Below are positions 46,351-57,095 of a stretch of DNA of 64,000 bases, piece by piece; position 1 is the first letter of the stretch; each line of letters opens with the position of its first letter. A program made the position numbers and the translations under genes. The notes under the pieces are model-generated. The model had not been told where the DNA came from and did no database searches. It worked only from the letters and a program-made list of their open reading frames with translations. Origin of the DNA: Vandiemenella viatica (taxonomy: Eukaryota; Arthropoda; Insecta; Orthoptera; Morabidae); contig CM061918.1 of NCBI GenBank assembly GCA_031002005.1, positions 63,770,531 to 63,834,530 on the forward strand. Reading direction: 5' to 3'.

Positions 46351-47699
46351 CAGCCTTTAATTGAATTTTTGTCAATTTTCATATTCTGCCCAAAAATTTG
46401 CGATGCATTTCATCACATCATACTACTTTAACTGGGGATGAAGGAGTAAATTAATAACTAATCAGAACACTGAAAAAAAATTAACTGTGATCCTGATGCT
46501 ATTTACAGATTATTTCTATAAGAATCGTGTATTCAGCCTCTAAATCTAATCAAACTGGACATCAATACAAAAACTGAAGCTAAGGTAATAGCAAAAAAAA
46601 AAAAGAAAAAAAAAGGGAAAGTTCTAAGATTAAATTAAGATTAAATGATTACAATTTTTGCTTCTCCATGATAATATTTGGTACTAGGAAAAAAAGGATG
46701 CAAAACAGCAGGCAAATGACAATAATTGATAAAATAGAACTGATCTAATTAGTACTAATTTCATCTGATATTCTTACACTCATAAATAAATGTCAAAGAT
46801 TCACTAAGACACCGTATTCTTTGTTTATGCAGCATTATTTTCTTTTTATTTCCTTCCCCAATGTCTACAACTCTTGTAAGTTTGAGTTCCTTGTGTATAT
46901 TAATTATGCTTTATGTCATTGTATAATACCTTATCATTCTATAAGATTATGAGTGCCATATACCTCAAGATAATGAATTCTGCCCTATTTCCAAATTAAA
47001 AACACCATTGGAAACTGAATTTTTTTCTTATGCACAAGTGGTTCTATTCAAGTAACCTTCACATACCACCTGAATGGAAAATAGGTACAAATTACTAATG
47101 TCTTGTCATGATCATGCTATACGTCCCTGCTGATATCTGAATCCCATTAGATTAGAATTTTAATCACATATATCTTGTGTTAATGTGTCATGCCACTTGC
47201 GAAGATTATGTAACTCAGGCAATATATTTTCAATGAAGACAGGAGCATAAGCATGTTGGGAAAAGACAAAATCATCAGAAAAAGCAAGCAACACTTGTGG
47301 TACAAGTTTACATAAGTAGAGTGGAAGAACCAGAAAGCATAAGCTGATAAGTAATGTTGAAAATCTGTATCATTCAACTGTCCATACTAATAATTAAGCA
47401 TTTAAAACTAAAATAACAAAACTAACATTTTTAAAGGTAAATTCCTTATGAAACAAACCACAACATTTTTCATCTTGAAAACAAACAAGCCTTTAAGAAT
47501 TAAACTGTAAAATAACTTCAGTACTTATTACACTCATGTCCATAAGCTAAGGGATCCACAGGAAATCATTGATCTCATGAACATCTTTTGTGGACTAAAT
47601 TGTGGCTGCATGACATATGTGATAAACCTGGCAGCTCAATACAAGACTGCTTAGTGTGCTAGGTCTTATGTGCAGTGGTTCTGATAACATGTTGTGTGC
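46351..47699. other. Intronic, no gene recognised
   Basis: AT-rich. Minus 47160-47390 has protein-like open text in one frame (VLLAFSDDFVFSQHAYAPVF) ending in a stop. I tested it as the missing LRR exon: it lacks leucine spacing and clear splice borders. Confidence 0.35.
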
Positions 47700-48620
47700 A
47701 TTTGGCACACAGTATTAAAGTCAGGATAACACAGAGAACATATCTGGATGTCATTATGCATGGTCAGATCATCAGGAGATTAGAGGCTGCCCAAGTGAAT
47801 CAGGAGTTGCAATTGGTCTATAGAATCATTTCATGGATCCAGGAGGGATGAAACATTCAACAGTAGCACAAATGAGGTTGATTACATGCTACAGCATCAG
47901 AATTATTATCTTACCTTAAGTACCTGAACACGTCTAACCAGCATAACACCTGCACTGGATAGAGGCAACCACTGGATCACAACTCCTAACAGACAATCTG
48001 TCATTAGCTTCGAGAAGCTATTCTATATGCTTGGCAATGCACCAGTAGAAATCTCCTCACACAAAGGCACAATGCTGTTTATTATTATTGGACACAGGAA
48101 CAGCAGGGTTCTGTCCTGTCCATGGATGAGTTTTGGTTTAGCCTGGAGAGTAACTCTTGGTGTCTGTACGTATGGCATCCCTACCAATATTACAACCCTA
48201 CCAATATTGTAAAAAGAGCTGATAAGCCAGTTACAGTGTTCTCGTCTGCGGTGGCACTATGTTCAGAGCATGTAACCCACCGCATGTGTTTCCTAGGGAT
48301 ACTGTGATAGCTGCTCTCTATAGCAATAACTTCCTGCAACGGTATGCGTTTTTGTGATGCATACAGATCTGGATTCCATCTGCTGGATAATAATGCCCAC
48401 CCTCACATGGCTGACCTGGCAGATGAGTACCTGCAACATGAGGAAATAACATGTCTGGAGTGAATAGTAAACTCCTCAGACTTAAATCCATTTGAAAAAT
48501 CTAGGCTGAAGATTGACAGCTCTAATACCACCACTAGTCTAACAATGAGATGTGATACTGCAAGCTAAGCTGGATGGTCTGATACACAGTATGAGGTGCC
48601 ACTGTACATCCTGTATTGCC
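47700..48620 (+). pseudogene. Tc1-like transposase remnant
   Basis: In order, with frame changes: MDESWFSLESNSWCLYVW-like text at 48120-48170 (DE.RF/W..V.R, the first catalytic block), a QYYNPTNIVKRA block, a weak GG-S region, NNFLQRYAFL, then LLDNNAHPHMADLADEYL (second catalytic Asp, as in QQDNARPH) and PDLNPFEKS (the SPDLNPIEH block with the final catalytic E/D region). This order is that of Tc1-family DDE transposases. Many stops and frameshifts are present, and no intact terminal inverted repeats were found. It lies in the large LRR intron. Confidence 0.75.
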
Positions 48621-48869
48621 ATGTGAATTCATAATACCCAGTACTGACATTATGTATGCCTCCGGTAGAGGGACACCACAACTGGCCGGCGGTACCACCA
48701 ACTGTCCGTGTCTGGTTTTCCTGTATACCTTTTATCAGTAATACTGCATCACAAATCAAATTACCAGACACCTTTTTAGTGTACACATTATCAACTTGCA
48801 CTATGTTTTACATTGATCTCGAAGACAATAATGTATGATATTCAGATTCAGTAAACTAACTACATACAC

Positions 48870-49044
48870 CTCAAGATTGCTGAGATGAGGTAATGGTCTT
48901 AGTGCTTCATCAGTGAGTAAATAGCATGATTTCAGGAGAAGTTCTTTTAGTTCTGGACAGCCAATACATATGTGTTCCACAACTTCATCATGCAGTGGAC
49001 CGTCGCTCACCTCCAGCACCTGTAGATGTTTAAGGCCACGAGAC
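48870..49044 (-). CDS. LRR gene, third visible exon
   Basis: Acceptor CCATCTTGTAG, donor TTGAG|GTGTAT. The product reads SRGLKHLQVLEVSDGPLHDE, VVEHICIGCPELKELLLKSC and YLLTDEALRPLPHLSNLE. It is a clean LRR pattern with the GCPELKELLL motif usual in F-box/LRR proteins. The incoming first base completes the AG of the previous exon. Length is 175, so it leaves in phase 0. The donor GTGTAT is weaker than the others. It is separated from the previous exon by a 257-base intron. Confidence 0.8.
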
Positions 49045-49301
49045 CTACAAGATGGAATACAGGAAACATGACAATAAAATATATGAAATAAAGTAAACAT
49101 GCATGTCATAAGTACATCAGTTAATACAAAAGTATCACTTACATTAGTTTAATTTAAATACAGATTCAGAAAACAACCACTGCTTAATGAACATTACCAA
49201 AGAACATTACATAAATACAAAATATAGTGTGTAGCATTCGTATTAATTGAGCTTATTAAACAAAGATTTTTGGATCTTTTCCATAATGTTTAAGCAATTA
49301 C

Positions 49302-49484
49302 CTGAAAGCAAGTTCAAATGATTCAATTAGACATTGATAACACGACATTAATTTCAGTGAGTGGAGGGTCGATAGATCACCCAATGTAGTGACATCTACA
49401 ATAACATCCTGAAAATTATAATCTGCTCCAAACAATTCCAGATAAGTCAATGAAGTACAACAATTCAGCAGAGGGACCACACAC
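49302..49484 (-). CDS. LRR gene, second visible exon
   Basis: Acceptor GTTTTGGTCTGCAG, donor TTTCAG|GTAATT. It reads CVVPLLNCCTSLTYLELFGA, DVTTLGDLSTLHSLKLMSC and CLIESFELAF. The first base completes an Arg codon begun by the 56785 donor, and the exon is 183 bases, keeping the phase. Two LRR strands are evident (LTYLELFG, LHSLKLMS). Confidence 0.8.
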
Positions 49485-49761
49485 CTGCAGACCAAAACAA
49501 ATTACCAGTCAGTTCAGCATTGTATGTCATCAATGCATAAATTGCCATTTTATAGCAAATGATAATAATAACAAAAGAAAATGCTTTATGCAGTATAAAT
49601 AAGAAAGGATAGGGAAAATAAGAAAATGGATGCAGTGGACAAAAATAATAATAATGGTATGACATTCTGTCACTATTTTTGGCCTATAATAAATCCTATT
49701 AAATTTAATTAATAGACTATTTTTGGATAAAGGAAACAAAGAAACTGCCGTGAGGCACTGA

Positions 49762-50884
49762 AAATAAGATAGGATAGGGAAAATAAACAGTTACCTGTCA
49801 CTTACCACAGATGAAGGCAGGAGGGCGAGACACGTAAAAACACAGAAAACAAACGAATTGCACAATATTTTGACTTTAGTCTTACTCATGTGGGAGGCGA
49901 GACATATGGCAGGGGGAAAGATGTGGTCACATCCCAACCCGCCAAATGAATGAAGCACAGGCGGAAAACGCGTGGTAGTGGTAGAATTGCCGGGAAGGGG
50001 GGGGGGGGGAAATAGGCTTGACCAGCGATAAAAGTGAAACAAATCAATATAATCTTTGTGTAGCTTAATTCAAAAAGTTGCAATCGAAAATAAAGGGAGA
50101 TAGAAGAATTTATATATATATATATATATAATAAAAAAAAATAAAAAAAATAATAAATAAATAAATAACCGACTGTAAAATGAAATGAGAGATGGCAAGT
50201 GACAGGTTTAACGTAGGTTTAGGTCAGGAGTGTGTCTGGTGTCAAGGATATGTTGATAGGCTAGTTCCCATCTGCGGAGTTCTGAAGGGGTGGTGGTATT
50301 CGGAAAAACTCTAATTGCTCTGACTATGCTTCACAGAGCAATTAGAGTTTTTCCGAATACCACCACCCCTTCAGAACTCCGCAGATGGGAACTAGCCTAT
50401 CAACATATCCTTGACACCAGACACACCCCTGGCCTAAACCTACGTTAAACCTGTCACTTGCCATCTCTCATTTCATTTTACAGTTATTTATTTATTTATT
50501 TTATTTTTTTATTTTATATATATATATATATATATAAATTCTTCTATCTCCCTTTATTTTCGATTACAACTTTTTGAATTAAGCTACACAAAGATTATAT
50601 TGATTTGTTTCACTTTTATCGCTGGTCAAGCCTATTCCCCCCCCCCCCTCCTTCCCGGCAATTCTACCACTACCACGCGTTTTCCGCCTGTGCTTCATTC
50701 ATTTGGTGGGTTGGGATGTGACCACATCTTTCCCCCTGCCATATGTCTCACCTCCCACATGAGTAAGACTAAAGTCGAAATATTGTGCAATTCGTTCGTT
50801 TCTGTGTTTTTACGTGTCTCACCCTCCTGCCTTCATCTGTGGTAAGTGACGAGTAACTGTTTATTTTCCCTATCCTATCTTATT
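49762..50884. repeat. 1.1-kb palindrome made of Penelope 3' ends
   Basis: The left arm is about 49762-50322, an 11-base spacer (ACTATGCTTCA) lies at 50323-50333, and the right arm is about 50334-50884. The arms are highly similar along their whole length, with a few substitutions and differing G/C and AT-repeat tract lengths. Read from the centre outwards, each arm starts with RAIRVFPN, then SELRRWELAYQHILDTRHTP, GLNLR and a stop, homologous to the C-terminus of PLE3 at 58260-58386. About 430 bases of 3' UTR ending in GTGGTAAGTGAC follow. The structure is two inverted, 5'-truncated copies head to head. Confidence 0.9.
50755..50792 (+). ncRNA. Hammerhead-like remnant in palindrome arms
   Basis: ATGAG is followed by a GAC...GTC hairpin, then CGAAATATTGTGC, resembling the PLE2 core. 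The CTG of CTGATGA is replaced (CAC). A mirror copy lies in the left arm near 49866-49900. It is probably vestigial. Confidence 0.3.
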
Positions 50885-52387
50885 AATAGATTATTTTGGT
50901 CAGTTTGGAGCATTTCGATTAATTTTTTCTCATTTATTGACTGTTACTAACAATAGAGACAATGTTGTATTGTTTGCCCTGCCAAGGTATCCATTGTTTG
51001 AGTGAGAACGACCACAGTCAAATTATGTATGTAGGAGAGTATAGTCACAGAGACAATATGGATGGGCCTTAGCATTTAATAATGGAACTAGAATATGATG
51101 CAAGTTTATCCTTACAAATTACAGTGAGTAATTTGTTTAAATAGAAGAGAATATTTTGAAGATTGTATGTTACAAGTTGCTGCAAGTTTATAGAATAATA
51201 TGAGTATTATGGGAAGTTTGGAGTCAATCAGTAATAGTAGCACCTTCAATCACCTTCAATTAAACTGAAATATCAAATTTGCTAAGTGTTATGCAGGGTT
51301 TTGTAGTTCATACAACGTATTTGTATCACAATATATACATTTGATTCTGTATACTGATGAAGTTAATTGGTTTACTATTGTATGTTCTCATTAATAAAAT
51401 TTTGTTTATGATTTCACATATTCATTTTTGTGTGAACCTAATTAAGATTGATCGTGCATATTATTTTAATTTCATGATTGCCTTTATTTATATTTAGATG
51501 CATATGATTTTTTAAATATCATTATTTGCTTTATTATGAGTAAGACTATTGCAGTAACATCAATTAAAGTTCTTAGGATCTCTAAGCGAAGACTGTACCA
51601 TGTTTTGCTGGCATATCAATGTGTGTAGTCGAAAACTACCCGACCATGCGTGATGTGGGAAAGAGCTGTGTGTGCTAGGGTTTTGACATGTAGTCTTGGA
51701 TGTCATTCATTTCAAGTATGTTTCCATTGATACATGTATTGTATTGTCTTAATTTATTTGTCACCAGTGCCACTGCCAAGATAAAATGTCTTATTGGTTG
51801 TGCTTTTTGAAAAGAAGCTGAACAATGAAAAAATAAAATGAAATTATAAAACAAAACCATAACATACATACAATTTTAATTTAAAAAAATGGCAACTCCT
51901 AGCCAAGAAGTTCATTCCCTGATGACAAAGATGGGGACCAAAATTCAGTTAAAAAAACAATTTTAACTTTTTTTTAAAAATAATAATAATAGTTACTTGT
52001 TTATAGATGTTTTGCTGATGTATATTAAATTAGAAGACACATCGATACCTGTTACACCATTATCTGAGACCAAATAATTGGATAATACAACTAGTTTAAG
52101 ATAAATAGTTAATTATAACAGTCATTGCCAATATAAGTACAAAATAATTGTAATTTTTTACTGATGTAAGAAATGAGACAAACAACGAATATTTATTACA
52201 TTTAATATATTGTGAATATTCAATGCACTGCTTGCCATCTCAGCACCAGCATTTCCTCTTTTTGTAAAAATCTTTTATTATGACATGGCAAGCTCACTAT
52301 CAAATTGCACAAACATTTGTTCTTAAAACAAAATTCTTTAAACGAGATAAGATAAGATAATATAAACACCTTATCAAACAAATGACT
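50885..52387. other. Intronic, no gene recognised
   Basis: AT-rich with short open frames only. Confidence 0.45.
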
Positions 52388-52389
52388 TA

Positions 52390-53317
52390 CAGGGTGTACC
52401 AAAAAGAATCATCTGATTGGCAAGTATAAATTTCTGAAACTAATAAACATATACAATGAATTTTGTTTTTTGATGAATGGGAAACACAAAAAGTTTTTTT
52501 TTTCTTACCTTTTCACAGGTGTTCAATCTGTCCCCCTTGAGATGCACGGCAGTGAGCATATCTTGAGTGACAGCTTTCACAGCTGCTGTTATGCAATGTC
52601 TCAGTTCATTCATGTTGTTGGTAACAGGGGCACATAAACAGCGTCGTTTGTAAACCCCCACAAGAAATAATCATATACAGTCAGGTTCAGTGGGTGACCT
52701 TGGAGGCCAGTAATGTAAGGCTGAATCATTTGGTTTAGTGCGACCAACCCATTATTCAGTAATCCTTTGATTTAAACATTCCTGCACTACCAGATGCCAG
52801 TGTGGCGGTGCCCCATCCTGTTGGTAAATGAAGTAGTTTGAATCAGTCTCCAACTGTGGGAAAAGAAATTTCTCAAGCATATCGAGATATGTGCATCCTG
52901 TAACAGTGTTCTCGGCAAAGAAAAATAGACCGAACACCTTTTCCCATGAAACTGCACAAAACACATTCAATTTTAGAGAGTCATTCTCATGTTATACAAC
53001 TTCATGTGGTTGTTCTGTACTCTATATTCTCACATTATGATGGTTCACCTTACCATTTAAATGGAATGTCAGCTCATCACTTAACACTAAGTGTGGAAGG
53101 AAACTGTCATCCTCCATCTCGTCATCTTGTCCTGATGCCATTTTTACTAGAACTGACGTGAGTGCACATCGCTGCTACCCAGCGGCAACCATGTAAAACT
53201 CAAGAGTTTGTTCTTTCCAACAGTACATTGTTCACACACATATCTCAAATAACATAATAGTTAGGATTTAAAAAAAAATAAAAATAAAAATCAGATGATT
53301 CTTTCTGATACACTCTG
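52390..53317 (-). mobile_element. Mariner-like DNA transposon, internally deleted
   Basis: TA sits on both sides (52388-52389, 53318-53319). Terminal inverted repeats of 28 bases are nearly identical (CAGGGTGTACCAAAAAGAAT then CATCTGAT, versus CAGAGTGTATCAGAAAGAAT on the other end). Minus-strand text runs DDSFLPHLVLSDELTFHLNG, KVNHHNVRI, a stop, NDSLKLNVFCAVSWEKVFG, FFFAENTVTG, YLDMLEKFLFPQLE, then YQQDGAPPHWHLVV (catalytic Asp), a stop, and HYWPPRSPNLTVYDYFLWGF (final catalytic Asp region). This is a common arthropod Tc1/mariner-type transposase. The N-terminal DNA-binding part is missing and several stops occur, so it is non-autonomous. Confidence 0.85.
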
Positions 53318-53467
53318 TATTTGTAAATGTTAATAAGCTAGCAACATAATTTAATGTATTCTTGATATCTTTTTGTTTTACAGTTTTTTTGTTTTAAAAG
53401 TAATGTGTTTAAAATATAAATTACAATCTAGGAAAAAATACAAAGCAAAGAAGACATTTTTTAATTA

Positions 53468-54042
53468 TGTGGTTAGGGAGGACCAAATCTGACCGTCTAT
53501 TTCTTGTATGAGGATATTCTAGTTTATAACATTGAGGTACTGTGGCAAGACAGTATAAAAGCCATGTGTGTGTTCGTTTTGAATGGTGGAATCGGGACGA
53601 TCCGATTGTTGAAAGTGTGATGCGGGATGCAAGTTGGATTGTTGAGGGCAGTCTGTGACTCACTGTCTTGGAGGTCTGACACGGTTGGCTGCGCGGGGCA
53701 GTGATTGTTTGGCGGTGTGTCTGGCACTATCGTGTGGACCTGATGAAACATTATAAGTACTCCGCCGGCGTGCAGATAAACTGCAGTGTTTCGTAAATAG
53801 CAGTGATCTCGTGGGTGTTGAACTAAAGCATCCAAACCAAGTGATAATAGTGTAGCTCAGAACTTGCAGTTTGTAGGAGAAGAAGTCCTGGATAGCTTTT
53901 ATATATGGTCAAATTATAATCGTTGGTAGTGGTGGCTTAGTAATTGTATGTTCGGTGAATAAATTGAAAGATTATCTCTATGGCGACTTTGTGAATTATT
54001 AGTAGAAGAACCTGCAATCCATTGATACCAAGACAAACAACA
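53468..54042 (+). mobile_element. Solo LTR, 575 bp, TSD ATTA
   Basis: It begins TGTGGTTAGGG, ends CAAACAACA, and is flanked by ATTA (53464-53467 and 54043-54046). TATAAAA at 53554-53560 and AATAAA at 53958-53963 fit U3-R-U5 order. TGGCGACTTTG near 53980 recalls the internal motif of the other LTRs. No coding is visible. The AT-rich target makes chance identity of the duplication possible. Confidence 0.6.
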
Positions 54043-54046
54043 ATTA

Positions 54047-55310
54047 CCCCACACCAAGCTGCTAGTGCATTATCTCTGCTAGCAGATGCCACTTTATCGT
54101 TACAGTACACTTATTGTTGTAAAAAAATGTTTTTTTCTGACTTGAAAAAAAAAAACATGAAAAAATATTGTGAAAAAAACATGTTTTTTTTTCCTGGGAC
54201 ATGTTTTTTTTCATAACTACTAAATTTCATATTTTTAAAACATTATATTTTTCTTACAGTGTTGAGCCTATCCTTGATATCACTCATGTTAACCAACTTT
54301 CATTAATTTCTTAACATGGTCACACATATTGAAAGCAGTCCTTGATACCTTTGAGACTCTTAATATTGGCATTATTAATTTCAGAAGTCAATCTTAAGAT
54401 AATGCTGGAAGGTTCTAGAAGAAGAAAGAGGGAAATATATCTTTATACAATACATATACCATACTCTGCACATTCTTTAAATTTGATCGATTAGTCAGCT
54501 GCTGAATGTTACCAAAAGGGTACTCACTCTTCTGTAGGTTGTTGCAAAATTTTTATGTTTTCTTCACAGTATCAACACAATGATCAAAACTGTTACAAGA
54601 ATTCCTGACTGAACCTGAAAATTTTTCCCTAAAAAGAGTATTGAATACAAAGGGTCAGCTATAGACTAGTCTGAACAAGGACTGTAATCAAATTTTATCA
54701 CCTCTTGAAAGGATAAAAATGAACCAAAGTGATGCGACAGGACTGATATTGCAAATAATTACTGTCATGACATCCATAATGCCTTAATTGCTGGGCTCCA
54801 TTTTGAAGCAATTTAATTTTTATCACTAACTCTGCAAGGGTTAGATATTTATCTTAGAGTTGTTTCAGGTCTCTACGAATTATTTATTTTATCTACTGAA
54901 AAGAGAGTCTTTAGAAATGTATGAAGAGGCTGGAAAAAGTAGATCTCACGTTTATCAAAGCTCCATCAAAAGAAAATTTAGTTGCAATATATCTGGTTAG
55001 GAAAAAAGTGTTACTGCAAACAAGTGATCATTTCAGAGCACATACATTTCTTCCAATTCGTGATCAGCTTTAAAGTGAACTATAAAAGCAAGAGATTGAT
55101 CATAGCAATATTAATAATAAGTTTGGTCCTCTAAAAATGAAAAGAAGAAATAACAAAGAGCACCAATAGTATTAGTATTATCATTATTGTCATTTAACTA
55201 GTTACAACTTTTTTTCAAAATTTATCTGTCAACATTTATTTGCCTATTTTTTGTTTTTGTTTCAATATTTCATACCCTTTTGGTATATTACTAATTCTAT
55301 CACCATCTGT
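54047..55310. other. Intronic, no gene recognised
   Basis: 54115-54215 consists of alternating A and T runs forming imperfect hairpins. Plus 54650-55000 is stop-broken protein-like text that I cannot assign. Confidence 0.4.
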
Positions 55311-55318
55311 GATATACA

Positions 55319-55684
55319 CAGGTCCGCCGTAAGTGGGCGTGCAAGGCGTGCACCCCACGCGGGTGGCAGGTCGAGGGGGGGCGGCAAATCGAGTGATCGA
55401 CAGTTGCCGCCCCGGGATAGTTGTCATTCCATTGTCGCTGCGACGAAATTTGCAGGCTATTATGGAGATGGCGACCTTTTTTTTAGCTCAACAGCTGTTT
55501 CAGGCGGCCGGCAACACTCGATGTGGCAACAATGGGGGCAGCAAATAATGTTTGAAGGGGCGGCAATCTCACATTCATTTGACCCGGTTCGGAAAATTCC
55601 TAGATCTACCACTGGCTGTAGTTAGATAGGGGGCGGCATAATCAGTATTGCATGCAGGCGCTCAAACAGCTAGCGGCGGGCCTG
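55319..55684. mobile_element. hAT-type MITE, 366 bp, TSD GATATACA
   Basis: Perfect 8-bp duplications GATATACA lie at 55311-55318 and 55685-55692. Ends are CAGGTCCGCCG and, inverted, CAGGCCCGCCG. The interior is GC-rich with GGGGCGGCAA-type blocks. An open frame over it is incidental. An 8-bp duplication plus CAGG...CCTG ends indicate a hAT element without its own transposase. Confidence 0.9.
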
Positions 55685-55769
55685 GATATACATATTTATA
55701 TATAACATCTCAGTCTCCCCCTCATATCGGCAATGAACTCAGTCAAGTAGGAAACTTCGGCATGTGCAC

Positions 55770-56300
55770 ACTTCCCGAACCAAGACTCATTTCCTCTTCA
55801 CCCTCCTCCTGACCTCCAATGAATACCATTCCAGCTCTTTTATCATATCTCTTGCTGATTGCATTCTGTGGTAATTTCCAGAAACAAATCTAGCAGCCCT
55901 CTTTTGCACCCTCTTCAAGTGATATGCAAAATGTGGGACCCATACTACACTACCATATTCAAGCAATGATCTGACCAAAGTGTTGTAACCCAATTCCTTT
56001 ACTTTTCTCATACATCCCCTCATCACTCTCTCCAAGTGCAAAATTTTAAAACCTTTTCCTACTACCTGACCAATGTGAATGTGTCCTGCCCAGTTAAGTA
56101 TTTTGTTAAATTTTATGCCAAGATATTTATATTTTAAGTCTTCAACAGGAAATTCTGTCCCCTATGTAATCATAATCAGCCTTCCGTTTGTTTTATCTTT
56201 ATACCTAATATGCTGACTCTTCTTTGCATTTACATTCACCCCATGTTTATCAACCTATATTTCAGTGATCAAAATATCCATCACCATCTTCACCAGAAAC
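55770..56300 (-). pseudogene. LINE RT C-terminal part
   Basis: On minus: HGVNVNAKKSQHIRYKDKT at about 56255-56190, a stretch with AWNLTKYL-like text, then the open frame 56041-55787. That frame reads RVMRGCMRKVKELGYNTLVR, SLLEYGSVVWVPHFAYHLKR, VQKRAARFVSGNYHRMQSAR and LEWYSLEVRRRVKRK. This is the segment after the RT catalytic core in CR1/Jockey LINEs and joins end to end with the 35580 copy. Stops occur upstream. It sits in the LRR intron, sense to the gene. Confidence 0.8.
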
Positions 56301-56784
56301 ATTAAATTAATAAATCATTTATATTCATTAAATTTAGAACTGGAAATAAAAATTTAGCATAATAGACAAAGACATATATAACACAGGTTTCATAATTAAT
56401 ACATGCAAATTTAATTTACTCCACATTGGTAACTAAGCTCTCATCAAAACTTATAATAGCCACAACTCAATTTATGTAGACTAAATTAAATTTTACAATG
56501 ATTAAAAACAACAGAAGGAGGTGATTAGGAAAATTAAATAAAGGAAAAGAATGCAACATTGTTTACAACACATGTTATTATGAGAAAGAAGGAATACAGA
56601 AATATGAGGAACATGATATACAATGAATGTGAGTCTTTGACACTTAAATCTAAGTAAATTAAAAAAAAAAATCAGACTGAAAGAGTTCTTAGGTGCCATT
56701 AAATAGCAAAATGCAATTCTGATGTTTATTGGAGTTTACACAGGTAAGTAACAATGGTTACATCAAATACACTTAGAAACTTAC
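56301..56784. other. Intronic, no gene recognised
   Basis: AT-rich sequence next to the donor of the first visible LRR exon. Confidence 0.45.
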
Positions 56785-57095
56785 CTCCCATTTTTTCCTG
56801 CCCATGGCAATTCAAGATGAGTAAGTGTGTTACGCTTAACATTGATAAAATATTCTAAGTCTTCAGTGGAAAACTCAACCATGGAAGACAATTGCAACTT
56901 CGATAGTTGAGGGCAGCCATCTGCCACTTGTCGCAAATGGATTGGTTCCTTACATTGCGGGCAAATTTCTATATGCAGTGATTGGAGTCTCTGCAGCTGG
57001 GACAAAATTTCCCCTTTACTTTCACTATCTAATTGCTGGTGTGAGATGGCTAATTCCTGGATGTTACGGCAACTGTCCAGCAACTTTTTAAGCAA
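56785..57095 (-). CDS. LRR gene, first visible exon
   Basis: Acceptor CTGTTTGTACAG, donor GGGAG|GTAAGT. It reads LLKKLLDSCRNIQELAISHQ, LSQLQRLQSLHIEICPQC, RQVADGCPQLSKLQLSS, FSTEDLEYFINVKRNTLTHL and ELPWAGKNG. Regular LRR strands (IQELAIS, LQSLHIE, LSKLQLS, LTHLEL) and the DGCPQL motif fit an F-box/LRR or related protein. The exon is 311 bases and leaves AG of an Arg codon that the 49484 exon completes. Splicing implies a 7.3-kb intron. No initiation context or F-box is seen here, so it is internal. Confidence 0.8.

Larger units (their letters stand above)
27644..57095 (-). other. LRR (F-box/LRR-like) gene, visible extent
   Basis: Five exons in one orientation and in consistent order encode LRR-type repeats (L..L.L.......L...CP.L..L.L). 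The repeats recall FBXL-type substrate-recognition subunits of SCF ubiquitin ligases. No F-box is visible, so that role is inference. Splice phases agree for 57095>49484, 49302>49044 and 39767>27869. Exon 3 ends in phase 0 while exon 4 opens with one base of a split codon, so an exon of length 3n+2 is missing between 48870 and 39994. The first visible exon begins after an acceptor, so upstream exons lie beyond 57.1 kb or outside the window. The introns hold Penelope, LINE, LTR, SINE, hAT, Tigger and mariner insertions. Confidence 0.75.

Noticed and set aside
47160..47390. Candidate for the missing LRR exon on minus
   Set aside because: It lacks leucine-rich spacing and clean acceptor/donor sites, and its frame ends in a stop.
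55251..55625. 124-codon open frame
   Set aside because: It runs across the ends of a non-coding hAT MITE, so it is incidental.
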